A stretch of DNA of 53,319 bases, from assembly GCA_049595035.1 (NCBI GenBank), contig JBMYKD010000013.1, positions 1-53,319 on the forward strand, read 5' to 3'. The DNA comes from UBA12202 sp049595035 (GTDB lineage Bacteria > Pseudomonadota > Alphaproteobacteria > Puniceispirillales > UBA1172). A model generated the notes under the pieces. That model saw only the letters and a program-made list of their open reading frames with translations, did not search any database and was not told the DNA's origin. Position numbers and translations under genes: made by a program. Shown one piece after another: positions 27,185 through 36,153 of the stretch (position 1 is the stretch's first letter; each line of letters opens with the position of its first letter).

Positions 27185-29960
27185 GACAGCGTTGACAAAG
27201 CTTATGATCACCTTCGTTAAGTTCGGGTAGAATTTTCCAGCAACGATCACATTTATCACCATCTGCCAGGGCAATCGTCACACCAGTAGTCAGGTCATCA
27301 TCGTCGATATGGGCGTCAGCAGGTGGTATATCTGCAATCAATGTCGCCCCTGATGTAATAAATACATCTGCGGCATCCAATCCATGAAAAGCGGCAATGA
27401 CAGCGTCTGGCGCGTATAAGGTAGGATGCGCCTGTAACGAAGATTTGAGAATACCATTATTCCGCGCCTTTTCAATGGCTCCAGTCACGGCCAGACGCGC
27501 CGCACGAATACGCGACCATCGGGTAGCCAGTTCATCATCTAGCCAGTGATCAGGCAGATCGGGGAAGGTTTCAAAATGAACCGAGTAATCCGGGTCAGGA
27601 TAGCGTGTCTGCCATGCTTCTTCTGCTGTAAATGCCAGAATTGGGGCAAACCAGACCACCAGCGTATTGAACAGGATATCCATCACAGTCCGGCATGCCC
27701 GCCTTTCCATTGCATTCACGTCACCGCAATAGAGAACATCCTTTCTGATATCAAAATAGAATGCCGATAGATCATTGTTACAGAAATGGTGTAGCAGAGT
27801 GAAAATATGGTGATAATCATGTTCACCGGCGGCGGCTCTGATCTGGATATCCAGTTCTTTCAGCCGCATCAATACCCAGCGTTCCAGCTGCGGCATATCG
27901 GATATTTCCACTTTTTCAGCATCATGAAAATCGTTCAGACTGCCCAATAGGTAACGCAAGGTGTTGCGCAACCGGCGATAATGATCCACTTGCCGCTGAA
28001 TGATTTCTTTGCCAATCCGCAGATCATCATAGTAATCGGAATTGGCCACCCAAAGCCGTAAAATATCGGCACCATTCTGGGCAATGATATCTTGCGGGGT
28101 AACGGTGTTGCCTAACGATTTTGACATTTTCCGGCCTTGTTCATCCTGAACAAATCCATGGGTCAAAACAGCATTATAAGGGGCTCTGCCACGGGTTCCA
28201 CATGATTCTAACAGTGAAGAATGGAACCAGCCACGATGCTGATCCGAGCCTTCCAGATACATATCGGCAGGCCAGCTCATTTCAGGGTTATTTTCCAGCA
28301 GAAACGCATGAGTCGACCCGGAATCAAACCAGACATCAACAATATCCATAACCTGTTCATAATCATCGGTACTGTAATCATCGCCCAGAAAAAAGCTTGC
28401 CGGCTTTTCAAACCAGGCATCTGACCCTTCGGCTTCAAAGGCGGCGGCGATACGGTCAACAACAGCCTGATCACGCAATGGTTCACCTGTCGCTTTGTTG
28501 AAAAAGACGGGAATAGGCACACCCCATGCCCGCTGGCGACTGATACACCAGTCCGGCCGGTTGGCAATCATACTGGTCAGACGCGTCTGACCGGATGATG
28601 GATAGAACTGGGTTTCTGAAAGCGATTGCAACGCGGTATCACGCAAGTCATTGGTTTCCATGGAAATAAACCATTGCGGGGTATTCCGGAAAATCAGTGG
28701 CGCATGGCTTCGCCATGAATGTGGATAGGAATGGGTTACATCGCCACGGCCAATTAATGCCCCGTATTCAGCCAGAATATCAGCTATCTTTTCATTATCT
28801 TTCAGGGCACTCATACCGGCAAAGATTGGCAGATGTGCCATTACCCTTCCATCAGCACCGATTGTTTCCGGCACGGGCACACCATGCGCAAGCCCTAGCA
28901 CATAATCTTCGGCACCATGCCCCGGTGCGATATGGACAATGCCTGTGCCCTGATCTGTTGTGACATAATCGGCAGGAAGCATCGGCACATCATGATCATA
29001 ACCATGTTCAGCCATAGGATGCGCCAGGATCGTATCACGAAACATCATTGATGGGATATCCGTGATCCGGTCAAGCCCGGTCAGCCCACATGCTTCGGCC
29101 ACTGATGCGGTAAGATCATCAGCCAGCACAATCTTTTCGCCGGTTTTAGCCAGCGAATCTTCTGCTGTGGCAGTGATCTGATATAGCCCGTATGAAATAT
29201 CCTCACCATAGGCAGTGGCACGGTTACCCGGCATTGTCCATGGCGTTGTTGTCCAGATAATAATGACCGCATCACGAAGCAGATCATGATCCGTCTGACG
29301 AACAGGGAAACGGGCATAGATTGTGGTTGAACGGCGGTCAAAATATTCAATCTCGGCTTCAGCAAGAGCAGTTTTTTCAACAGCTGACCACATGACAGGC
29401 TTTGAGCCGCGATAAAGCCCACCATTTATCAGAAACTTGCCGATTTCTGCGGCAATAATGGATTCCGCTTTATATGCCATGGTCAGATACGGGTCAGCCC
29501 AGTTTCCCATTACCCCCAAACGCTGAAATTCCTCGGACTGGATATTCACCCAATGCGCCGCAAAATCACGACATTCACGGCGAAATTCAACAATAGGAAC
29601 CTGATCCTTATCCTTGCCTTTCTTGCGATAGGTTTCTTCGATTTTCCATTCAATAGGCAGACCATGACAATCCCAGCCCGGCACATAATTCGCATCTTTG
29701 CCAAGACCGGATTGAAAGCGATTGATCATGTCTTTCAGAATCTTATTGAGCGCATGACCAATATGCAGATTACCATTCGCATAAGGCGGCCCATCATGGA
29801 GGATGAATTTTTCCCTACCCTTGCGGTGCGCGCGGAGCTTTTCATAAAACCCCATCTTATTCCACATCTCAATAATCAGCGGTTCATTCTTGGGCAGTCC
29901 TGCCCGCATGGGAAAATCCGTTTTTGGAAGAAATACCGAGGATTTAAGATCATCTGTCAT
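27165..29960 (-). CDS. ileS: Isoleucyl-tRNA synthetase
   Basis: Class I synthetase charging tRNA-Ile. The 931-residue protein has the HIGH motif (His66-His69 in GNLHIGHA), an editing domain around 180-400, and KMSKS at 611-615. A C-terminal zinc finger is formed by CDRCW and CQRCH close to the end. The length is typical of the bacterial type. It lies 10 bp downstream of ribF, and its 3' end overlaps lspA, the widespread ribF-ileS-lspA order. Confidence 0.97.
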   Translation of the reverse strand: MTDDLKSSVFLPKTDFPMRAGLPKNEPLIIEMWNKMGFYEKLRAHRKGREKFILHDGPPYANGNLHIGHALNKILKDMINRFQSGLGKDANYVPGWDCHGLPIEWKIEETYRKKGKDKDQVPIVEFRRECRDFAAHWVNIQSEEFQRLGVMGNWADPYLTMAYKAESIIAAEIGKFLINGGLYRGSKPVMWSAVEKTALAEAEIEYFDRRSTTIYARFPVRQTDHDLLRDAVIIIWTTTPWTMPGNRATAYGEDISYGLYQITATAEDSLAKTGEKIVLADDLTASVAEACGLTGLDRITDIPSMMFRDTILAHPMAEHGYDHDVPMLPADYVTTDQGTGIVHIAPGHGAEDYVLGLAHGVPVPETIGADGRVMAHLPIFAGMSALKDNEKIADILAEYGALIGRGDVTHSYPHSWRSHAPLIFRNTPQWFISMETNDLRDTALQSLSETQFYPSSGQTRLTSMIANRPDWCISRQRAWGVPIPVFFNKATGEPLRDQAVVDRIAAAFEAEGSDAWFEKPASFFLGDDYSTDDYEQVMDIVDVWFDSGSTHAFLLENNPEMSWPADMYLEGSDQHRGWFHSSLLESCGTRGRAPYNAVLTHGFVQDEQGRKMSKSLGNTVTPQDIIAQNGADILRLWVANSDYYDDLRIGKEIIQRQVDHYRRLRNTLRYLLGSLNDFHDAEKVEISDMPQLERWVLMRLKELDIQIRAAAGEHDYHHIFTLLHHFCNNDLSAFYFDIRKDVLYCGDVNAMERRACRTVMDILFNTLVVWFAPILAFTAEEAWQTRYPDPDYSVHFETFPDLPDHWLDDELATRWSRIRAARLAVTGAIEKARNNGILKSSLQAHPTLYAPDAVIAAFHGLDAADVFITSGATLIADIPPADAHIDDDDLTTGVTIALADGDKCDRCWKILPELNEGDHKLCQRCHDVLHG

Positions 29961-29970
29961 TTGCTGGCAC

Positions 29971-30966
29971 TCAATTCTGGTTAGTATGGAATGCGCGTGC
30001 GCTTTCCACGTCTTGCGCTATGTGATGACGCAACTGGTCAAGATTGTCAAATTTCTGTTCTGGTCTAATGAAATCAAGAAAACACACATTAATCCTGCGA
30101 TCATAAAGGTCAAGGTCTACATCAAACAGATTAACCTCTAACCTAGGTGTCTGACCATTCACCGTTGGCCGCATACCAATATTTGCTACACCATAGATTT
30201 TAGGGTGATCTGGTGTATCCGGCAACCATGCAGATATGGCATAGACACCAAATGGCGGCAAGACATAATCACCTAGCATAATATTGGCCGTAGGAAAGCC
30301 AATGCTACGCCCCCGTTTTTCCCCATGCGATACCATACCACTGATCACATAAGGCCGCCCCAGACCTTTAGCCGCCTCTGTCATATCGGCACGGGCAATG
30401 GCCGCTCTGATCCGGCTGGACGAAATCACATCATCATCCATTGTTTCCAGTTCTACTGTTCGGGCATCAATACCATATTGGCGACCTTCTTCGCGCATCA
30501 TATCCATGCTGCCACTTCGCTGTTTGCCAAAGCCGAAATCCGAACCGGCATAAAGCACCCGCACCCCAAGTGCGGGCAGAATCCGGCTAACAAAATCATG
30601 CGCTGTGGTCTGACGCATGGCTTCATCAAACTCCAACCGGATAATCCGCTTTGCCCCTGCTTCGGATAGCAAGGCCAGTTTATCCCTATCATCTGCTAGC
30701 GCAAATCCGGGTAAGTCCGGTTGAAAATATCGCCGCGGATGCGGGTGAAATGTGATGACCGATGGAATCAATCCATCACCATGGGCACAGGCTTTGGCGA
30801 TAAGCTTGCGATGCCCCAGATGCACACCATCAAAATTGCCGATAGCCGCCACCAGTGGTGCGTGATCACCATTACCCTGTTCGGATTGCGGGTGCTGGTT
30901 CAAGGACCAGTCTATCACCTGACAATCCGGGGCTATCTGTAATGGACGGATCAAATCTGGAATCAT
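29971..30966 (-). CDS. ribF: Bifunctional riboflavin kinase / FAD synthetase
   Basis: Phosphorylates riboflavin to FMN and adenylylates FMN to FAD. With the ATG at 30966 the protein has 331 residues; a TTG-initiated frame to 31002 is less likely. The N-terminal nucleotidyltransferase domain has IGNFDGVHLGH near residues 42-52 and ISSSRIRAAI near 170. The C-terminal kinase domain has GRSIGFPTANI near 209 and RLEVNLFDVDLDLYDRRI near 281. It is the first gene of the ribF-ileS-lspA unit, divergent from the MscS gene. Confidence 0.95.
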   Translation of the reverse strand: MIPDLIRPLQIAPDCQVIDWSLNQHPQSEQGNGDHAPLVAAIGNFDGVHLGHRKLIAKACAHGDGLIPSVITFHPHPRRYFQPDLPGFALADDRDKLALLSEAGAKRIIRLEFDEAMRQTTAHDFVSRILPALGVRVLYAGSDFGFGKQRSGSMDMMREEGRQYGIDARTVELETMDDDVISSSRIRAAIARADMTEAAKGLGRPYVISGMVSHGEKRGRSIGFPTANIMLGDYVLPPFGVYAISAWLPDTPDHPKIYGVANIGMRPTVNGQTPRLEVNLFDVDLDLYDRRINVCFLDFIRPEQKFDNLDQLRHHIAQDVESARAFHTNQN

Positions 30967-31079
30967 GACTGGGCGGGCTTTCGTAGCAAATGAAATTATC
31001 AATAATGCACGGAATATACTTGGGATTTATGGTAAATCAACGTCTGATGCTAGCCAGAACAAAAAATTAACGATAGAAT

Positions 31080-31943
31080 ATGGTTATGAATATATCCGAT
31101 GTGTCCACATTCAATGATCTTATGGCGCTTCCTATCATTCAGCAAATGATCGGCTATGCTGGCAATCTGTTATCCGGATTTGTTATTATTGTCATTGGTT
31201 TCTGGGTAAGTGGCCGCATATCCAGAATGATAAGAACCCGTTTATCAAAAATAAAATCGGTTGATGCTACCTTAACACCGGTTATTGCCAGCGTTATCCG
31301 CTACATTATTTTGCTGATCACCTTTGTTGCAGGATTGGGCAGTTTCGGCATTGAAACCACATCCATTATCGCTGTTATCGGTGCGGCTGGTCTGGCGGTC
31401 GGGCTGGCGCTTCAGGGCACGTTATCCAATGTTGCGGCTGGTGTTATGTTATTATTCCTGCGGCCATTCAAGGTCGGGGACTGGATGGAAACCGGTTCAG
31501 TGTCTGGGACAGTAGATGAAATTGGACTGTTTTCGACCGTCATCAACACATTTGATAACATTTATATATCTGTTCCCAATTCGTCCATCTGGGGCAGTAT
31601 CATCATCAATCATTCAAAATATAATACCCGCCGCATGGACCTGGATATTGGCATTGCCTATGAAACAGACCTGGATTACGCTGAAAAAACGCTCATGGCC
31701 TTAGTGACTGATGATCGTGTTCTTACTGAACCGGCACCACAATTTCTTGTCGTGGCCTATGCCGATAGCGCCATCACTGTTCGCTTGCGGTTATATGCCA
31801 ATGTGGATACCTATTTTCCCCTTTACTGGGATATGATGCGACGGATTAAACCAGCACTTGATCAGGCAGGGATTGGTATTCCATACCCGCAACGTGATAT
31901 CCGGCTTATTGAAACATCATCAGCAACAGAAAACGAAAAATAG
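31080..31943 (+). CDS. Small-conductance mechanosensitive channel, MscS family
   Basis: Opens under membrane tension to release solutes after hypo-osmotic shock. The 287-residue length matches E. coli MscS (286). Three helices lie in the first 120 residues; the pore helix is Gly/Ala-patterned (IGAAGLAVGLALQGTLSNVAAG, about 100-120). RPFKVGDWMETGSVSGTVDEIGLFST then begins the cytoplasmic beta domain, and the C-terminus ends in PYPQRDIRL. chaC follows 12 bp downstream on the same strand. Confidence 0.93.
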   Translation: MVMNISDVSTFNDLMALPIIQQMIGYAGNLLSGFVIIVIGFWVSGRISRMIRTRLSKIKSVDATLTPVIASVIRYIILLITFVAGLGSFGIETTSIIAVIGAAGLAVGLALQGTLSNVAAGVMLLFLRPFKVGDWMETGSVSGTVDEIGLFSTVINTFDNIYISVPNSSIWGSIIINHSKYNTRRMDLDIGIAYETDLDYAEKTLMALVTDDRVLTEPAPQFLVVAYADSAITVRLRLYANVDTYFPLYWDMMRRIKPALDQAGIGIPYPQRDIRLIETSSATENEK

Positions 31944-31955
31944 TATTTTATCCCT

Positions 31956-32666
31956 ATGTCATCTTCCGGATATTCATCAGAAAAAAAACAATTCATCACC
32001 CGTGATACGCTGGCCAATAACGTTGTGCAGCGACTGGTCCGTGAACGGGGTGATGATCGCACCCTGTTGTCAGATGATGAATTGCTGGCATCACGGCGAC
32101 AATTGATCCCCGATGATTATAAAGGGGATATCTGGGTATTTGCCTATGGGTCATTGCTGTGGAACCCTGTTATTGAAGTTGACATCCAGAAAATGGGACG
32201 GATTTACGGATATCATCGCCGGTTCTGCCTCAAGACAGAGGTGGGGCGTGGCTCTCCGGGTGATCCGGGGCTAGTGTTAGGGCTTGATAATGGCGGTTCC
32301 TGTACCGGAATGGCATTGAAAATTGGCTCGGATAATCCGGTGCAAGAACTGGATCTGTTATGGCGACGGGAAATGCTGAACTCATCCTATAAGCCGCGCA
32401 TGGTATCATTTTTCAGTGATCAGGACAGTCAATCCGGTCATAAAAACAGACAGATTCCGGTGATCAGTTTTGTTATGAACCATCAACATCCCAGCTATAT
32501 CAAGGAATATGACATCGATACCAAGGCGCGTATGATTGCAACGGCATCCGGATTTGCCGGGCCATGCCGGGATTATCTGATCGAAACCCATAAGGCACTG
32601 GCGGCATTAAATATTACTGATCACTACATTAATGAAATCTATAAGGCGATGCTAAAATATTCTTAG
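31956..32666 (+). CDS. chaC: Gamma-glutamylcyclotransferase, ChaC family
   Basis: ChaC-family enzymes cleave glutathione to 5-oxoproline and Cys-Gly in the cytoplasm. The 236-residue protein has the substrate-binding motif VFAYGSLLWNP near residues 63-73 and RRFCLKTEVGRGSPGDPGLVLGLD near 89-112. WRREM near 131 carries the conserved Glu. It is probably co-transcribed with the MscS gene. The released 5-oxoproline could be reopened to glutamate by the HyuA/HyuB-type enzyme at 39-43 kb; that link is inference. Confidence 0.9.
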   Translation: MSSSGYSSEKKQFITRDTLANNVVQRLVRERGDDRTLLSDDELLASRRQLIPDDYKGDIWVFAYGSLLWNPVIEVDIQKMGRIYGYHRRFCLKTEVGRGSPGDPGLVLGLDNGGSCTGMALKIGSDNPVQELDLLWRREMLNSSYKPRMVSFFSDQDSQSGHKNRQIPVISFVMNHQHPSYIKEYDIDTKARMIATASGFAGPCRDYLIETHKALAALNITDHYINEIYKAMLKYS

Positions 32667-32677
32667 CCGGCATATTC

Positions 32678-32706
32678 TTGACGAAACCCATTTTACAGCA
32701 TAAAAG
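32678..32706 (+). promoter_or_regulatory. Predicted promoter of the tRNA-Leu gene
   Basis: TTGACG (32678-32683) and TAAAAG (32701-32706) are separated by 17 bp, placing the transcription start a few bases upstream of the mature tRNA 5' end at 32716. Confidence 0.5.
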
Positions 32707-32715
32707 CATGGTGAG

Positions 32716-32802
32716 GCGAGTGTGGCGGAACTGGTAGACGCAGTGGACTCAAAATCCACCGGTGGCAACACCTTGAGAGTTCGAGTCTCTCCACTCGCAC
32801 CA
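32716..32802 (+). tRNA. tRNA-Leu, anticodon CAA
   Basis: The acceptor stem GCGAGTG pairs with CACTCGC, followed by discriminator A and an encoded CCA. The anticodon arm is GTGGA-CTCAAAA-TCCAC, giving anticodon CAA (decodes UUG). A long variable arm (CGGTGGCAACACCTTG region) identifies a class II leucine tRNA, and the T arm contains GTTCGAGTC. Total length is 87 nt with CCA. Confidence 0.97.
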
Positions 32803-32882
32803 AATGGATAACCGTCTGGGATATTAACCTTGTCATCCGGCATAGAAACATCGCCAGCACCATGTTCAGGATAGGGACTCCC

Positions 32883-33467
32883 ATGACGGTCAAACCGACA
32901 TTATTCTCTCGCCTATCCCGACAGATGCTGGCATGGAACAGATGGATGCTTGATCTGGCACGGCGCAAAACCGCGGTGGCATGGCTAGCTTTCTTTTCTT
33001 TCATTGAATCCATTTTCTTTCCCATACCTGTTGACCCGATGCTTGCCGTAATGGTAGCCGCCCGGCCGACACGCTTTGTTTATCTGGCTTTTGTGACAAC
33101 TGTCTTTTCCACGCTAGGTGGGGTGGCTGGATGGTATCTGGGGCATGAAATGGGGTTGGCTGTTATTGAATGGCTTGGCAAAACACATGAGTTTGAGGTG
33201 GTTCGCGCTGCTTTTGCCAAACATGGCTGGATGCTGATCATGATGGGAGCCTTTACCCCATTGCCTTATAAAGTCACGGTTATTTCCGGCGGCTTTCTGG
33301 GGGTCGGATTATGGCCACTTATTCTGGCATCACTACTCGGACGGGGTAGCCGGTTTTTTCTGGTGGCGGCCATTATCCGGACACGCGCTAACCGCCCATT
33401 GGCAACCGCATTGGTAGGAATATTGCTTATCCTTATCGGATTTTTCTGGTGGAAGATATCCACATGA
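32883..33467 (+). CDS. DedA/YqaA-like VTT-domain membrane protein
   Basis: A 194-residue polytopic membrane protein of the VTT (SNARE-associated/DedA) superfamily, YqaA branch. FFSFIESIFFPIPVDPML near residues 39-56 and GGVAGWYLGHEMG near 79-91 are the conserved reentrant and helix motifs. MGAFTPLPYKVTVISGGFLGV near 120-140 holds the conserved Pro and Lys. The ATG at 32883 has AGGATAGGG upstream, unlike the in-frame ATG at 32862. Such proteins are linked to phospholipid or undecaprenyl phosphate flipping; the substrate here is unknown. Its stop overlaps the dsbB start (ATGA). Confidence 0.87.
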   Translation: MTVKPTLFSRLSRQMLAWNRWMLDLARRKTAVAWLAFFSFIESIFFPIPVDPMLAVMVAARPTRFVYLAFVTTVFSTLGGVAGWYLGHEMGLAVIEWLGKTHEFEVVRAAFAKHGWMLIMMGAFTPLPYKVTVISGGFLGVGLWPLILASLLGRGSRFFLVAAIIRTRANRPLATALVGILLILIGFFWWKIST

Positions 33468-33982
33468 TACGGTCATTTTTATCATCCATCTTTAACCCCT
33501 ATCAGGCCATCAGCATCATCACCCTGATCAGTATCGCTATGCTAACTGCTGCTTATGGCTTTCAATATCTGGGGGGACTTCAACCCTGCACCATGTGCTA
33601 CTGGCAACGGATACCCCATGCGGCGGTGATTGGCTTTGGTGTAATTTCTTTCTGGCCCCTTCTGCACCGGCATGACTATGCCCGTTTCTATCTGATCATC
33701 ATCGGATTGATCATGGCGGTTAGTGCCGGGTTAGGGTTCTGGCATGCCGGGGTTGAATGGGGTATATTAACAGGCCCGCAAGGGTGTAGTGGAAACATCA
33801 ATTTTAGCGGTAATCCCAGTGCCGTTCTTGATACCCTTCTATCCACAAAGCCAGTCAGGTGCGACGAGGTGCCATGGTCTTTTCTTGGGGTTTCCATGGC
33901 AGGATGGAATCTGATTATCAGTATCTTTTTATCTGCATATGCCTTTCTTACAGCTTATGCTGAAAATAGAAATACCCATTAA
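33464..33982 (+). CDS. dsbB: Disulfide bond formation protein B
   Basis: Inner membrane oxidase that reoxidises DsbA and passes electrons to ubiquinone. From the ATG at 33464 the protein has 172 residues and four helices. The first redox pair is Cys42/Cys45 (CTMC, followed by YWQR, the quinone-proximal Arg) and the second periplasmic pair is Cys108 and Cys133. A GTG at 33449 would extend it by five residues but overlaps more of the upstream gene. It is coupled to the DedA-like gene by a 4-bp overlap and followed by coq7 after 26 bp. Confidence 0.93.
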   Translation: MIRSFLSSIFNPYQAISIITLISIAMLTAAYGFQYLGGLQPCTMCYWQRIPHAAVIGFGVISFWPLLHRHDYARFYLIIIGLIMAVSAGLGFWHAGVEWGILTGPQGCSGNINFSGNPSAVLDTLLSTKPVRCDEVPWSFLGVSMAGWNLIISIFLSAYAFLTAYAENRNTH

Positions 33983-34008
33983 TCCCATCAGCGCATAAGG
34001 ACAGCACA

Positions 34009-34533
34009 ATGAAACGCAAATATAACGATCAAGACGATGTTAGCCGATATCTGCGTGTTGATCATGCTGGTGAATTGGGGGCCAGACGCATTTATGAAGG
34101 CCAGCTTGCGGTTCTAGGCAATCATCCGGTTGCCGCAGAAATTCGCCATATGCGGGATCAGGAACAGGAGCATCTGGATACATTCGAAGATTTGCTCAAT
34201 GAATATCAGGTACGCCCAACGCTATTATCACCATTATGGAACGGTGCTGGATTCATGCTGGGTGCCGTTACTGCCGCCATGGGTCCGAAGGCAGCAATGG
34301 CATGCACCATAGCCGTTGAAGAAGTCATAGGTACACATTATGACAAACAGGCCAAATCCCTGAAGGATGAAGATGCGTTAGTTGAAACACTGGAACGGTT
34401 CCGTGATGAAGAACTGGAACATCGCGATATTGCGAAAGACCATGATGGTGAACAAGCTATCGGCTATCCGGTTATGCGCCGCATCATTCAGGCCGGGTGT
34501 CGGGCTGCCATCAAATTAGCCGAACGGGTTTAA
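34009..34533 (+). CDS. coq7: Demethoxyubiquinone hydroxylase, Coq7 family
   Basis: Di-iron monooxygenase that hydroxylates demethoxyubiquinone in late ubiquinone synthesis. The 174-residue protein carries the ferritin-like iron ligands: Glu in DHAGELGA (about 20-26), EQEH near 50-53, EEVIGTHYDKQ near 104-114 and DEELEH near 138-143. It is the alphaproteobacterial/mitochondrial type rather than the FAD enzyme UbiF. It follows dsbB and converges on the HNH gene with stops sharing TTAA at 34530-34533. Confidence 0.95.
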   Translation: MKRKYNDQDDVSRYLRVDHAGELGARRIYEGQLAVLGNHPVAAEIRHMRDQEQEHLDTFEDLLNEYQVRPTLLSPLWNGAGFMLGAVTAAMGPKAAMACTIAVEEVIGTHYDKQAKSLKDEDALVETLERFRDEELEHRDIAKDHDGEQAIGYPVMRRIIQAGCRAAIKLAERV

Positions 34534-35225
34534 CGCTTAAACGCTTTTTCCATCTGATCGTCGGTCAACTGGAAGTCACTTGGCCATTGCTGATTATGAT
34601 AAGGTTGATTTTTATCCTTGCCGAGCATGTGCTTCTGTTCCTGATCTGACAAAAGCTCACTATCCCAGTACAGATAATCCATCCAGCTATGGTGAAGATA
34701 ATTTGGCGGAAACCGGCGACCATTTTCCTGCAAGACCCATGTGGTAGGCTGTTTTGGTGGCACCTTGGGGATCATGCCGCAAGCTTGAGGTAATTTATTG
34801 GCTTTCAGCAAATTGCACCGCCCGCATGCCGCCACCACATTATCCCATTTCGTCCGGCCACCCCGTGAACGCGGTATCACATGATCAAATGTCAATTCCT
34901 GCGCCGGAAACGGTTTCTGGCAATATTGACAGGTAAACCGGTCACGCAGAAATACGTTAAACCGGGTAAATGCCGGAAACCGGCTCTGCTGAACATAATC
35001 CTTGAGCGCAATAACACTGGGCAGGCGCATTTTCATGCTTGGTGAACTGATCAAGGTGTCATATTCGGAAATGATCGTAACCCGTTTTAAAAATACGGCC
35101 TTGATCGTATCCTGCCATGACCATAAAGAAAGCGGAAAATAACTAAGCGGGCGAAAATCGGCATTCAAGGCCAGTGCCGGAGCTAGTCCCCGATCAGGGC
35201 CATGATGGACATGACAATCTAACAT
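34530..35225 (-). CDS. HNH endonuclease-domain protein
   Basis: A 231-residue protein. The N-terminal part (LNADFRPLSYFPLSLWSWQDTI, roughly 20-40) is conserved in a broad family of stand-alone bacterial HNH proteins. The HNH domain, about 117-165, has zinc pairs CQYC and CGRC flanking ELTFDHVIPRSRGG and WDNVVAACGRCN, giving the catalytic His and the Asn. No restriction or mobile-element genes are nearby. The cellular role of this chromosomal HNH family is unclear to me; DNA cleavage or repair is assumed only from the domain. Confidence 0.88.
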   Translation of the reverse strand: MLDCHVHHGPDRGLAPALALNADFRPLSYFPLSLWSWQDTIKAVFLKRVTIISEYDTLISSPSMKMRLPSVIALKDYVQQSRFPAFTRFNVFLRDRFTCQYCQKPFPAQELTFDHVIPRSRGGRTKWDNVVAACGRCNLLKANKLPQACGMIPKVPPKQPTTWVLQENGRRFPPNYLHHSWMDYLYWDSELLSDQEQKHMLGKDKNQPYHNQQWPSDFQLTDDQMEKAFKR

Positions 35226-35341
35226 GATAACTGCGACCTATGCATATCTTTATGACATCATATCGCTATCATAAATTCAACCAAAATTATGTAAAAAACA
35301 CAAGATATAGTAGGCACAAGGATAAATTATGCTTCTTTTTG

Positions 35342-36025
35342 TTATTCAGAACTGATTTCCAGATGATCTTCGATAAATGTGATCAGGCGATTAAGCCCGT
35401 CATCAGATATGCCATGACCAACACCTTCACAAGCAAGGGTTTCAACTGAAATCCCGTTTGATTCCAGCACCATCTTTGCCATATCCATCGCCTGAAACGG
35501 CACCACCTGATCATCTTTACCATGAACCAGCAGAACAGGCGGCTTTGCCGTTAACGCCTGCGCCATCTGATTAGGGGCAAGCAAAGCACCGGCAATACTG
35601 ATAATGGCACCCGGCGCTTCTGTCAGCCGAACCCCGCTATATAGTGCCATCATTCCGCCTTGCGAAAATCCGGCAACAGCAAGCTGGCTAGCGGAAATGT
35701 GAAATTGTTCCATCAATGCTTGCAACAGTTTCTGAAGCCCCGGAAAGGCTCTTGAGGGGCCTTCATCGATTTGTGTGGCATCAACACCAAGATCAAACCA
35801 CTGTCTGCCCATAGGATTGGCGGTGCATGGTTCAGGCCCATCAGGGGCACAGATCACAGCATGCGGAAAGCGGGCGGACAGATGCGGGGCAAGATCAATC
35901 AGGTCACTTCCATCAGCACCCCAGCCATGCAACAGAACAATCAGTTGTTGCGGCGAAGATGCACCATTATTCTGATGTATAAGAACACTATGATCAGCAA
36001 TGGATTGGCGAATAACAGTCGACAT
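35342..36025 (-). CDS. Alpha/beta hydrolase, carboxylesterase/phospholipase family
   Basis: A 227-residue serine hydrolase of the Abhydrolase_2 (YpfH/acyl-protein thioesterase-like) family. The nucleophile is Ser121 in GFSQGG, with Asp172 in the HGKDDQVVP region and His204 in GVGHG completing the triad. The oxyanion loop is LLHGWGADG near 31-39. No signal peptide is visible, so it is cytoplasmic. The substrate could be a short acyl ester or lysophospholipid. A 116-bp AT-rich gap with nothing recognisable separates it from the HNH gene, and it diverges from gluQ. Confidence 0.85.
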   Translation of the reverse strand: MSTVIRQSIADHSVLIHQNNGASSPQQLIVLLHGWGADGSDLIDLAPHLSARFPHAVICAPDGPEPCTANPMGRQWFDLGVDATQIDEGPSRAFPGLQKLLQALMEQFHISASQLAVAGFSQGGMMALYSGVRLTEAPGAIISIAGALLAPNQMAQALTAKPPVLLVHGKDDQVVPFQAMDMAKMVLESNGISVETLACEGVGHGISDDGLNRLITFIEDHLEISSE

Positions 36026-36153
36026 GATAACCTTTCCTTTCCACCACTATACGCTAACAGAGTGAGAAGAACGAAATCTTTTCTTGATCACGGCAAATTG
36101 CCGCAGATAACATAAGTAAGGATAACATCAATAAAGAACATGTTGAACGCAGA

